Of a stretch of 64,000 nucleotides of DNA, positions 45,128 through 54,520 are shown in pieces (the first letter of the stretch is position 1; every line of letters begins with the position of its first letter). The stretch is from NCBI GenBank assembly GCA_002377855.1, contig DFQQ01000008.1, positions 62,001 to 126,000 of the forward strand, in the 5' to 3' direction. The translations under genes were made by a program, and so were the position numbers. Source of the stretch: Acidovorax delafieldii (GTDB taxonomy: Bacteria; Pseudomonadota; Gammaproteobacteria; Burkholderiales; Burkholderiaceae_C). A model generated the notes under the pieces. It did no database searches. It saw nothing but the letters and a program-made list of their open reading frames with translations, and was not told the origin of the DNA.

Positions 45128-46012
45128 TCAGCGTTTGGGCATCTCGCTGGTGGCCAGGCGGCGGCGCAACTCGCGCAGCACTGCCTTGGCGCGGGCTTCG
45201 TTGGCGGGGCCCATCCGCACCATGATCTTGTGTCCGCTGGATATGGCCTCCAATGCCGGGTCGGCAAATTCGTAGCGCAGCCAGGGGCGCGGGTCGGGCA
45301 CATCGGTCTGCACTTTGGTCAAGCGCAAGCGCAATGGGCCCTGGGGTTCCGGGGCCTTGATCAGGTGATCGAGAACGGCCACCAGACGGTCGTTGAAGTA
45401 GCGGTTGGGATAGCCCAGCTCTTCGTACGCCTGCTGAAACAGTGGGTAAAGACGTGCGTACACCGCCACGGCTGCATCCATGGGGACCGATTCGGCCAGT
45501 GCCAGCATCGCCGCATAACGACCCGCATTGCCAGCGGCCACCACCATCTCTGCCCCTTCCCCGTCCACCAGAAAGCGCGGAACCGCGGGGCGCACCGGCC
45601 ACACGCGCACGGGGGCATGCGCCAGCGTCAAGCTGTCCACCGTGGCGACCACGCGGCGCGCGAAAGATTCGGTTTGCAGCAGCGATGACACCTGGCCGGC
45701 CCCGATCACCTCAGAGAGCAGTTCGGCCACCATCACGTCAGACTCGGCCAGCTCAGGCAGTGCCGTATCGGGCGGGCCCAGCACACCCACTGGGTTTTGC
45801 ACACCGCCTGGCGCTGGCGGAGCCGCAGCATCGTGCGCGGGGCGGCTCTGGGCAGTGGAAGGCAGTTGCGCTGCAGTCGGCGGCGCAGGCTTGAACCACA
45901 TCCAGGCCCCTGCCGCTGCAGCCAGCACGAGTGCGCCTGCCCCCAATGCCCACCCAAGGGGTGAAGCCTGCCGGCGGGGCGGGTGAAACTTGATCGCATC
46001 GTTGTGTGGCAT
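45128..46012 (-). CDS. DUF3014 domain protein
   Basis: The product has 294 residues from ATG 46012 with one N-terminal membrane helix (GWALGAGALVLAAAAGAWMW) and a Pro/Ala-rich linker. The domain reads LLSEVIGAGQVSSLLQTESF, ARRVVATVDSLTLAHAPVRV, YARLYPLFQQAYEELGYPNR and YFNDRLVAVLDHLI, typical of DUF3014. It is probably anchored in the inner membrane facing the periplasm. Function unknown. It is convergent with the Lrp gene. Confidence 0.85.
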   Translation of the reverse strand: MPHNDAIKFHPPRRQASPLGWALGAGALVLAAAAGAWMWFKPAPPTAAQLPSTAQSRPAHDAAAPPAPGGVQNPVGVLGPPDTALPELAESDVMVAELLSEVIGAGQVSSLLQTESFARRVVATVDSLTLAHAPVRVWPVRPAVPRFLVDGEGAEMVVAAGNAGRYAAMLALAESVPMDAAVAVYARLYPLFQQAYEELGYPNRYFNDRLVAVLDHLIKAPEPQGPLRLRLTKVQTDVPDPRPWLRYEFADPALEAISSGHKIMVRMGPANEARAKAVLRELRRRLATSEMPKR

Positions 46013-46343
46013 GCAGAGTCCTTCTGAAGTGGATGGCGCGGGAACGCTCGTGAACACACGCAACCGTGGCCCACGCTCATGCCTCGCAGCCTGGAGTTGC
46101 GAGGACTGTACCGGCAGGTTTACACAGCGGCGACGCAGCCCTGGTGCAGGTCTGTAACAGTGTGTTGGCCGCTGGGCGGCTGTGTCTGGCCGTGCACGAG
46201 CGGGTAAAACCCCACCTACTTGCCGGACGCTGCCCTGGCGCAGCCACGGTGGTCAGGAGTATCTGACGGCAGGGCTGCCAGCCCGCTGCACTGCGTGCCA
46301 TCGCAGCCGAAAGAAGCCGCAGGCTTGCTACCCTATACCGCGT
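46013..46343. other. Intergenic region DUF3014 / hydrolase
   Basis: About 330 bases between the DUF3014 start and the end of the hydrolase gene, both on the minus strand. It should hold the DUF3014 promoter. I see no gene, repeat or clear terminator. Confidence 0.45.
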
Positions 46344-47015
46344 TCAAAATGCCGCCGGTTGGCTGCGCAGCGCATTGAGCCACGCCACCGCCCCAGCCAG
46401 CTCTGCGGGCCGTATCTCGTGGGCACCGGGGTATTCCTTGAATGTGATGGACACTGGCAGCGGCGCCAGGTGGTGTGCAATCGCGTGTGCATGGGCCACC
46501 GGTATGACGTTGTCGTGCGTGCCGTGGCTTAACCACAGATGCCGACCATGCAGCGCCCCGGCTGAAGCGGTAAGGGGCACTATCTGCGCCAGCATGCGGC
46601 TGTGCCACACCATGGCCGCGTGCATCAGTTCTGGGCGGGTCAGCAGCAGCGACAAAGCCATGATGCCGCCTTGGCTGAAGCCACCGACCACCACGCGCGC
46701 CGGCGGAATATCAAGCTGGGCAGACGCTGCCGCTACTGTTTCTGCGACCAAGGCACGGCTTTGTGCTTCCTGCGCTTCGTTGATGGTGCGTTCGCCCGTG
46801 GGCTCAATCGAAAAGTCAAACCAGGCATGCGAGCCCGGCCCCATGCGAAAAGGCGCCCGCAAGCTCAACACGTGGAAGTGGTCTGGAAGCTGCGGCGCCA
46901 GGCCAAACAGGTCTTGCTCATTGCTGCCCACCCCGTGCATCAACACCAGCAGCCAAGGGTGGGGTGTGGACGCCACAGCGGGGCGTTGCAAATAGGTCAG
47001 TGGCAGATCAAGCAT
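46344..47015 (-). CDS. Alpha/beta hydrolase, carboxylesterase/phospholipase family
   Basis: The product has 223 residues from ATG 47015. The oxyanion region is WLLVLMHGVGSNEQDLFGLA, the nucleophile elbow is VVVGGFSQGGIMALSL with Ser, the acid is the Asp in LSHGTHDNVIPV and the base is the His in FKEYPGAHEIRP. This is the YpfH/EstB-like esterase group. Substrate unknown, probably an ester or acyl-phospholipid. It sits 115 nt after the start of the dioxygenase-like gene's end, on the same strand. Confidence 0.88.
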   Translation of the reverse strand: MLDLPLTYLQRPAVASTPHPWLLVLMHGVGSNEQDLFGLAPQLPDHFHVLSLRAPFRMGPGSHAWFDFSIEPTGERTINEAQEAQSRALVAETVAAASAQLDIPPARVVVGGFSQGGIMALSLLLTRPELMHAAMVWHSRMLAQIVPLTASAGALHGRHLWLSHGTHDNVIPVAHAHAIAHHLAPLPVSITFKEYPGAHEIRPAELAGAVAWLNALRSQPAAF

Positions 47016-47130
47016 ATGCAGAGGCCTCAGGCAGGGTTGATTCGGTAGCACGCCAGAGCAGGCTGGCACACAGCGGCGCAATTCATCGGTTCATCAGAAG
47101 GGCCGGCAGGTCGCGCAACCGTGGCGCACC

Positions 47131-47964
47131 TCAATGTACGGGGTGCAAGGCAAAGGCATCCATGGCCAACATGCTGTACATCACTTCCCGGCTCAGGTAG
47201 TTTGCCCGCAAATCACCACCCGCCGCGCCCAGCGCAAAGAAGATGGGCAGAAAGTGGTCTTCGGTCGGGTGTGCGCGTGCGGAATGGGGCGCTTGGCTGC
47301 GGTAGTTCAACAAGGCCTTGATGTCACCGCGCTGCAGGGCCGCCTCAACCCAGCGGCTGAACTCCAGCACATAGGGAGCAGGCTCGCGCGCGCCGCCAAA
47401 AAATTCAGACAGGTTGTGGGTCATGCTGCCCGTCCCCATCACCAGCACGCCTTCGCTGCGAAGACTGCGCAAAGCCGCGCCCATCGCATACACCTCTGCG
47501 GGCCCCGCAGATGCCGGAAGCGCCAACTGCACTACAGGCACATCGGCCTTAGGGAACAAGTGCATCAGCGGCACCCATGCCCCGTGATCGAACGGACGCG
47601 CTGCGTCACCCTGTGCAAAGATGCCTGCGGCGCCCAGCAAAGCGAGCACTTCAGAGGCCAGCGCTGGCGAACCCGGCGCGGGATATTGCAACTGGTAAAG
47701 CGCGGGAGGAAAGCCACCAAAGTCGTGCCATGTAGCGGGCTGTGGGCCCGCCATCACCTGGGGCGAGCGGGCCATCCAGTGCGGAGACATCACCACCACG
47801 CCTCGCAACCCCGGGAACTGCGCTTTCAACTCCGTTCCCCAACGCGACAGTGCAGGCCCGGTTTCGCCTGCTTCCAACGCAAACAACGGCGCACCGTGCG
47901 ATACAAACAATGCCGGTACGGCCGTGGAAGTTGCAGATGAGGGAGTCGAAAAATGAGCGGTCAT
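47131..47964 (-). CDS. DODA-type extradiol dioxygenase family protein
   Basis: The product has 277 residues from ATG 47964. Metal-site motifs: PALFVSHGAPLFALE with the first His, VVVMSPHWMARSPQV with the second, FDHGAWVPLMHLFPKADVPV and GTGSMTHNLSEFFGG. This matches the YgiD/DODA family (class III extradiol dioxygenase fold; 4,5-DOPA dioxygenase-like). Whether it cleaves catechols in vivo is unknown. It is divergent from nothing nearby; the hydrolase gene lies downstream on the same strand. Confidence 0.9.
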   Translation of the reverse strand: MTAHFSTPSSATSTAVPALFVSHGAPLFALEAGETGPALSRWGTELKAQFPGLRGVVVMSPHWMARSPQVMAGPQPATWHDFGGFPPALYQLQYPAPGSPALASEVLALLGAAGIFAQGDAARPFDHGAWVPLMHLFPKADVPVVQLALPASAGPAEVYAMGAALRSLRSEGVLVMGTGSMTHNLSEFFGGAREPAPYVLEFSRWVEAALQRGDIKALLNYRSQAPHSARAHPTEDHFLPIFFALGAAGGDLRANYLSREVMYSMLAMDAFALHPVH

Positions 47965-48156
47965 GGGGCACCTTTGTGACGACTCCACTGTAGAAGAGAT
48001 CCTCACAGCGATAAAGCAGCTGAGCAAAGACGCATTGTTCCAAAAATGTGGCCAATCACGCCCCTTCGCGTCACAAGCCGGCAGCTACGGTTTTTGATAC
48101 CGGTCGACGCTCCCACGTATTCCGTCCGGCAGGTCCGGAAGGTCTGGCAACATGCC

Positions 48157-48576
48157 CTAGTAACCGTCGCGTATGCGCCCTCGCAGTGCCTTGGTTTCAC
48201 CCCGTTGGCTTTTGCCTGCCAGGCGCCGCTGCTGCGCGCCATAGGTGGGCTTGGTGGCCCGGCGCACCCGCGGGGGCAGCGCAACCGACTGCACCAGCGC
48301 GTTCAACCGGGCCATGGCGTCGGCGAGGTTTTGTTCCTGGCTGCGAAACTGCTGGGCCTTGATCACCACCACGCCCTCTTGGGTAATGCGTGAATCGCGC
48401 AGGGCCAGCAAGCGCTCCTTCACCGGCTCCGGCAGCGAAGACGCCCGCACATCAAAGCGCAAATGCACCGCGCTCGACACCTTGTTGACGTTCTGCCCTC
48501 CAGGCCCTTGCGCGCGCACGGCCACCCATTCCACCTCTTCAGGAAGAACCGGATGAACAAAGCTGGCAGCAAGCAT
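48157..48576 (-). CDS. arfB: Alternative ribosome-rescue factor, peptidyl-tRNA hydrolase ArfB
   Basis: The product has 139 residues from ATG 48576. The catalytic GGQ loop is in AVRAQGPGGQNVNKVSSAVH, followed by LRFDVRASSLPEPVKERLLA and RSQEQNLADAMARLNALV. The C-terminus is the basic tail KPTYGAQQRRLAGKSQRGET that enters the mRNA channel of stalled ribosomes. It frees peptides from non-stop ribosomes. A longer frame upstream lacks family similarity. Confidence 0.94.
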   Translation of the reverse strand: MLAASFVHPVLPEEVEWVAVRAQGPGGQNVNKVSSAVHLRFDVRASSLPEPVKERLLALRDSRITQEGVVVIKAQQFRSQEQNLADAMARLNALVQSVALPPRVRRATKPTYGAQQRRLAGKSQRGETKALRGRIRDGY

Positions 48577-48667
48577 GGAGGGAATGGGCGCAACAAAAAA
48601 GTGGATCGGCAGCAGCCCAATCAACGACTGCGCGTCACTTCAGAATAACGCGCCTTGACTGCAGAAC

Positions 48668-48702
48668 GCAAAAAAACGCCTGCCCCATAGAGGCAAGGCG
48701 CA
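48668..48702 (-). terminator. Terminator after the Tyr/Pro/His-rich gene
   Basis: On the minus strand GCCTTGCC and GGCAGGC form a stem with a loop of about seven bases, followed by GTTTTTTTGCG. It lies some 75 nt downstream of the gene ending at 48778. Confidence 0.7.
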
Positions 48703-48777
48703 AAACGCTTCGGCGGTGACGACGCACGAAGCGCGAGGGGAATGGTGCGCAGCCAGGGCCGCAGGGGCCCTTAACGC

Positions 48778-49125
48778 TCAGCGCCAGTCACGGCCACCGT
48801 GGTGGCGGTGGTGGCGATGCCCGCGATGGCCTTCACGGTAGTAATAGCCGGGGGGCGGCGCGTAGTACACCGCTGGGGGGGGCGCGTAGTACACGCGGGG
48901 TGGCGGTGGCGCGTAATAGATGGGGCGCGGCGCCACGTACACCGGCGGGGGAGCCACATACACGGGATAACCGTAACCGTTGCTCACGCCCACCGACACG
49001 CCAGGCGAATTCACGCCAATCGACCAATTGACATCACGCGCCTGGGCAGCACCGGCGCCAGTCAGCAGCGCCAGGGCCACGCCGGCCGCTGCGGCCATGG
49101 CTTGGATAGAACGGGTTTTCGTCAT
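48778..49125 (-). CDS. Secreted Tyr/Pro/His-rich low-complexity protein
   Basis: The product has 115 residues from ATG 49125 with a signal peptide (AAAAGVALALLTGAGAAQAR). The mature part is repetitive: VYVAPPPVYVAPRPIYYAPP, then VYYAPPPAVYYAPPPGYYY, ending in a His/Arg/Gly tail (GHRGHRHHRHHGGRDWR). This resembles the small YXXPPP periplasmic proteins common in Burkholderiales. The His-rich end could bind metals. Function unknown. It is divergent from glnS (173 nt between starts). Confidence 0.85.
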   Translation of the reverse strand: MTKTRSIQAMAAAAGVALALLTGAGAAQARDVNWSIGVNSPGVSVGVSNGYGYPVYVAPPPVYVAPRPIYYAPPPPRVYYAPPPAVYYAPPPGYYYREGHRGHRHHRHHGGRDWR

Positions 49126-49298
49126 GGAAATCTCCTTTTTGAGGGGAGGCGGCCCACGGGCGGGGTTGGCCTCTGCCGTGCATAACGCACCAGGTGCCGA
49201 AAAGGATGGCACAAAACCGCCGCAATATTGTTTCTGGACGTACACGCGCCAGCGGCACCTGTGCCATTTGCCACGTAAGCGCCGCCTAAAATGGGCGA

Positions 49299-51134
<1,836 letters not shown>

Positions 51135-51153
51135 AAACCAACAGGGAGTCAGC

Positions 51154-52374
51154 ATGAAAGCATCACATCAGCAAGCGTCGTTTGATGACGAAGACTATCA
51201 AGATGAAGAAGCACTGATACAGGAAGACGCTAGTGCGTTGCTCGCTGGAAAAAACTATGACGCTGTTGTAACAGCCACAGATTGGACTGTCGAAACCCTC
51301 ATTTCTCAGCTAAAGAAGAGAAATATCAAACTCGACCCGAGTTTTCAGCGACGTGATGCGTGGACAGCAAAGCGGAAAAGCGAGTTCATTGAATCGCTAT
51401 TTCTTGGGCTACCAGTACCACAGGTGGTGCTCGCAGAAAGCAAGGATCGGAAGGGCTCATATATTGTCTTGGATGGCAAGCAAAGGCTACTTACCTTACG
51501 GCAATTTAGCGCGACCTCGCAAGATCCAGAGTTCAAGCAGCTCCGACTAAGTGGATTAGCCCTACGCGCAGATTTGAACAACCTTGCCATGGTTGATGCA
51601 ACTGACAGTGCCGATTTTGAAGACGATCTTAGATTTTTCGAAAATCAGACGATTCGTACTGTCGTACTGAGAAATTGGCCATCAGAGGACTACCTTTATC
51701 TTGTCTTTTTGCGATTGAACAGCGGGAGTCTCCCTTTATCTCCACAAGAGTTGCGGCAAGTAGTTAGTCCAGGGCGTTTCACCGACTTTGCCAATGACTT
51801 CACATCGAAGAGTGCGGCTGTAATGGGATTATTCAACTCAAACCAACAGCCGGACTTCCGCATGCGCGATGTGGAACTATCAATTCGCTACTTCGGTCTA
51901 GTCAATTACCTAAATGGCTACACGGGCAACCTAAAGCTCTTTTTAGATGAGACGAGTCAGAAGCTAAATGACGAATGGGATACTGTTGAAAATATTGTTC
52001 GCGCACAAGGCCTTGAACTTGAAAACGCAATTCAAGTTACCTGGGAATTATTTTCAGAAGATGCATTTCGCAAGTGGAACGGCAAGGACTTTGAGCGCCG
52101 CTTCAATCGCGCCGTTTTCGACGTCATGATTTACTTTTTCAGAGATAAAAACACGCAACAAAAGGCGCTGGATAACCGCAAGGCAGTTGTTGAGGGTTTC
52201 AAAAAATTGTGCGAAGAGTCCGCCCCGTTTCGAACGTCTATTGAAACTACCACGAAGAGCATTGGCGCACTTTCAACTCGACTCCAACTTTGGGGACAGA
52301 GACTTTCTGAGATTTTGGATATTGATTTTCCAATTCCAAAAATTGATAACAATACTGGTCGAATTTCTGTCTAG
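51154..52374 (+). CDS. DUF262 (ParB/sulfiredoxin-like) protein, probable defence nuclease component
   Basis: The product has 406 residues. The DUF262 domain occupies about residues 40-200: DPSFQRRDAW at 61-70, FIESLFLGLPVPQVVLAES, and DGKQRLLTL from 107, a variant of the usual DGQQR motif. The C-terminal half is helical and unassigned. DUF262 proteins (GmrSD, BrxU and SspE groups) use the domain for NTP-driven restriction of modified or foreign DNA. The gene is far more AT-rich than glnS and is followed after 2 nt by a HEPN gene, so the pair looks like an acquired defence cassette. Specific activity is unknown. Confidence 0.85.
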   Translation: MKASHQQASFDDEDYQDEEALIQEDASALLAGKNYDAVVTATDWTVETLISQLKKRNIKLDPSFQRRDAWTAKRKSEFIESLFLGLPVPQVVLAESKDRKGSYIVLDGKQRLLTLRQFSATSQDPEFKQLRLSGLALRADLNNLAMVDATDSADFEDDLRFFENQTIRTVVLRNWPSEDYLYLVFLRLNSGSLPLSPQELRQVVSPGRFTDFANDFTSKSAAVMGLFNSNQQPDFRMRDVELSIRYFGLVNYLNGYTGNLKLFLDETSQKLNDEWDTVENIVRAQGLELENAIQVTWELFSEDAFRKWNGKDFERRFNRAVFDVMIYFFRDKNTQQKALDNRKAVVEGFKKLCEESAPFRTSIETTTKSIGALSTRLQLWGQRLSEILDIDFPIPKIDNNTGRISV

Positions 52375-52376
52375 CC

Positions 52377-52916
52377 ATGACCACAACACCGCGCTTTGCG
52401 GAGTTGAGAGAACGAATTGACGACTTACATTTCAGATTCGTTCCGCCGCTTGACCCAACGGGCTCGTACTCAGATGCCGAATATGACGCAATGAGTGCGT
52501 TTAGGCTTTTGGTTCACGCAGAAATTGAGCGCTTCATCGAGACTTTAGTAGAGGATGCATTAGGGCGATTTCCACAAAAAGTTAATTCATGGAAAGCGTC
52601 TGGGTGCAGTTCACAACTTGTAGATGCGTTGGTTACTTACATAGATAGAGAACTGCGGAAATTCGTAAAGGCAAATAATGGCGTGAAGTCCAAAAACATC
52701 TTGGATATGCTCAAGCCGATCGGACTCAACGGAACGCACTTAGACAACGTTTGGCTCCAAACCATGGACACCTATGGCGAAGTTCGCGGAGGGCATGCCC
52801 ACAACTCCCGACGTGCGGTTACACCAATCGACCCTCAAACTGAGCAAAATTTGGTTTATGTCCATATCCTTCCTGAACTAGAAAAGCTTGAACTGTTAAT
52901 CGGATCATTGAATTGA
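52377..52916 (+). CDS. HEPN-domain protein (RiboL-PSP/MAE-like)
   Basis: The product has 179 residues, all helical. The first region, SAFRLLVHAEIERFIETLVE, is typical of RiboL-PSP/MAE_28990-type HEPN proteins. The active-site motif is R137-GGHA-H142 in GEVRGGHAHNSRR, matching the Rx4-6H pattern of HEPN ribonucleases. It lies 2 nt after the DUF262 gene and shares its AT-rich composition. HEPN toxins cut RNA; with DUF262 it may form an abortive-infection or restriction pair. Pairing of such HEPN families with DUF262 has been noted in comparative genomics. Confidence 0.8.
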   Translation: MTTTPRFAELRERIDDLHFRFVPPLDPTGSYSDAEYDAMSAFRLLVHAEIERFIETLVEDALGRFPQKVNSWKASGCSSQLVDALVTYIDRELRKFVKANNGVKSKNILDMLKPIGLNGTHLDNVWLQTMDTYGEVRGGHAHNSRRAVTPIDPQTEQNLVYVHILPELEKLELLIGSLN

Positions 52917-53458
52917 CCGTGCATCCCCAATCTACCCTCCACTTCTGGTTCACCGAACTCACTCCCCAGCAGCACTTCGCCAAAGATGCTGTTTTGGACG
53001 AATCCATCCGCACCCGCTTCGGTCCCACGCTGGAGGCCGCAGCCCGCTGTGAACTGTTCCCCTGGCGCGCCACCCAAGAAGGCCGGTTGGCAGAAATCCT
53101 GGTGCTGGACCAGTTCTCGCGCAATGTGTACCGCGACACGCCCCGCGCCTTTGCGCAAGACGCGCTGGCCCTTGCCCTGGCGCAAGAGCTGGTAGCCAGC
53201 GGGCAGGACCGCAGCCTGCCCACGGCGCAGCGCGTGTTTGCCTACATGCCGTACATGCACAGCGAATCGGCACTGATTCACGAGCAAGCCCTCGCGCTGT
53301 TTGCGCAGCCGGGCATGGAAAACAATCTGGACTTTGAGCGCCGCCACAAGGCCATCATTGACCGCTTTGGGCGTTACCCGCACCGCAACGCGGTGTTGGG
53401 CCGCCCCTCTACCCCAGAAGAACTGGCGTTTTTGAGCGAGCCGGGGTCGTCGTTCTGA
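52913..53458 (+). CDS. DUF924 family protein
   Basis: The product has 181 residues from TTG 52913 (GTG 52919 is an alternative). The DUF924 pattern is clear: LHFWFTELTPQQHFAKDAVL, DESIRTRFGPTLEAAARCEL, LAEILVLDQFSRNVYRDTPR, AYMPYMHSESALIHEQALAL and FGRYPHRNAVLGRPSTPEE. It is a small helical protein of unknown role. Composition is high-GC, like glnS and unlike the DUF262/HEPN genes. The start codon overlaps the HEPN stop, suggesting the cassette was inserted flush upstream of it. Confidence 0.9.
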   Translation: MTVHPQSTLHFWFTELTPQQHFAKDAVLDESIRTRFGPTLEAAARCELFPWRATQEGRLAEILVLDQFSRNVYRDTPRAFAQDALALALAQELVASGQDRSLPTAQRVFAYMPYMHSESALIHEQALALFAQPGMENNLDFERRHKAIIDRFGRYPHRNAVLGRPSTPEELAFLSEPGSSF

Positions 53459-53480
53459 CACGGGGGCTATCGCCACCCAG

Positions 53481-53548
53481 AACGCTCCTGTATTGATAGC
53501 TGCTCGCGCTTATCCTCCGGGCGCTACAGGCCAATTTCGCCCAAAACA
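53481..53548. repeat. Dispersed palindromic repeat, copy 5
   Basis: TATTGATAGCTGCTCGCGCT and GGGCGCTACAGGCCAATTT are the half-sites around TATCCTCC. It lies between the DUF924 gene and the next small gene. Confidence 0.8.
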
Positions 53549-53579
53549 GCTCCAGCAGCGGCAGCAATAAAGCCCATCC

Positions 53580-53891
53580 ATGACGCCTCCATTCGCCCCC
53601 ACCTACGGCCCCGTGCCACCCGGCCCGCTGGCGGGGCCGCTGCAGCTGCTACCCGTCAACGCCGAGGCGATGGCGGTGCACACCGCCACGGGGGCCCATG
53701 TGGGCTCGCTCAAAAAGGTGGGCGGGGTGTGGAAGTTCAAGGCCATGGGCTACGACGCTACAGGACGGATGGAGCCCGGCCACGGCCCGCTGACGGAGCA
53801 GCACAACATGGCCTTTGCCACGCCCGATGCTGCCGAGGTGAGCGCGCGGCTGCTGGGTGCGCTGGCCGGTGGGCCAGGGGCGCCGCTTTAA
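53580..53891 (+). CDS. Small conserved-looking protein of unknown function
   Basis: The 103-residue product starts with a Pro/Gly-rich stretch, then a compact part: LQLLPVNAEAMAVHTATGAH, VGSLKKVGGVWKFKAMGYDA and NMAFATPDAAEVSARLLGAL. The central GSLKKVGGVWKFKA looks like a small beta domain. No signal peptide. The gene follows a palindromic repeat by 30 nt. I do not recognise a family. Confidence 0.6.
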   Translation: MTPPFAPTYGPVPPGPLAGPLQLLPVNAEAMAVHTATGAHVGSLKKVGGVWKFKAMGYDATGRMEPGHGPLTEQHNMAFATPDAAEVSARLLGALAGGPGAPL

Positions 53892-54114
53892 CCTGCAGAG
53901 GCCCGTCGCTCTCACCCCCTTGCCGCGTGCATTGGCGGGGCGGCCCAGGCGTGTGGCGGCGCGGGAGTGTGTGGCGGCGCGCAGGCAACGACGCAGTTCA
54001 GCGATGACCGAAATCGGCGGAGTGCGCCTGGTCACCGGCGCACGCTTTGAGCTGAACTGAACCCGGCGCTCCACGCCGCAGTGCGGGTAGCAGCGCGAGT
54101 GGGCCACGCCTGCC

Positions 54115-54146
54115 AAGCCCCCGTGCACGTTGCGGGGGCTTTTTCT
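54115..54146 (+). terminator. Strong terminator in a gene-free region
   Basis: AAGCCCCCG, a nine-base loop and CGGGGGCTT are followed by TTTTCTTTG. It lies 223 nt after the nearest upstream gene stop, so it ends either that gene's transcript or an unidentified small RNA. Confidence 0.75.
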
Positions 54147-54383
54147 TTGCGGTTGCTGGCGCAGCGCAGCAACTGCGGCGGTGGCTGCGCTATTTACCCA
54201 CCCATGCCTTGGCGGACTCTTGCCCTGCTGAGCCCGCGTTCGCGCCTCGTGGCTTTCCCGCCTTATACGCCCCTGCGCGTTACAATGTTAACGAAATGTA
54301 ATATGCTACCACCCGATTGGTACGGGGTTAAGAGCGCAGCATCGCAAAGCACGCATGAGGTCCCTGGAGAAATACAAGCTCCA

Positions 54384-54437
54384 CACTTCACTATTGATAG
54401 CAGTTTGCGCTTGTTACAAAAGCCCTGACCGCATTTT
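54384..54437. repeat. Dispersed palindromic repeat, degenerate copy 6
   Basis: CTATTGATAGCAGTTTGCGC followed by TTGTTACAAAAGCCCTGACC matches the left half-site well and the right half poorly. Confidence 0.5.
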
Positions 54438-54520
54438 TAACCCCCCGTGCAAAAGGCATCTGGCGATGGCAGTGCACCGACACATCGGCCCCAACCCGAG
54501 CGCTTTGGCAAGGAGAAAAC

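Larger units (their letters stand above)
53892..54520. other. 629-base region without a supported gene
   Basis: It contains a strong hairpin terminator at 54115-54146, a degenerate copy of the dispersed repeat at about 54384-54437, and an AT-richer stretch around 54270-54320 that could hold a promoter for the downstream nuclease gene. Short open frames are present but none convinces. Confidence 0.5.
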
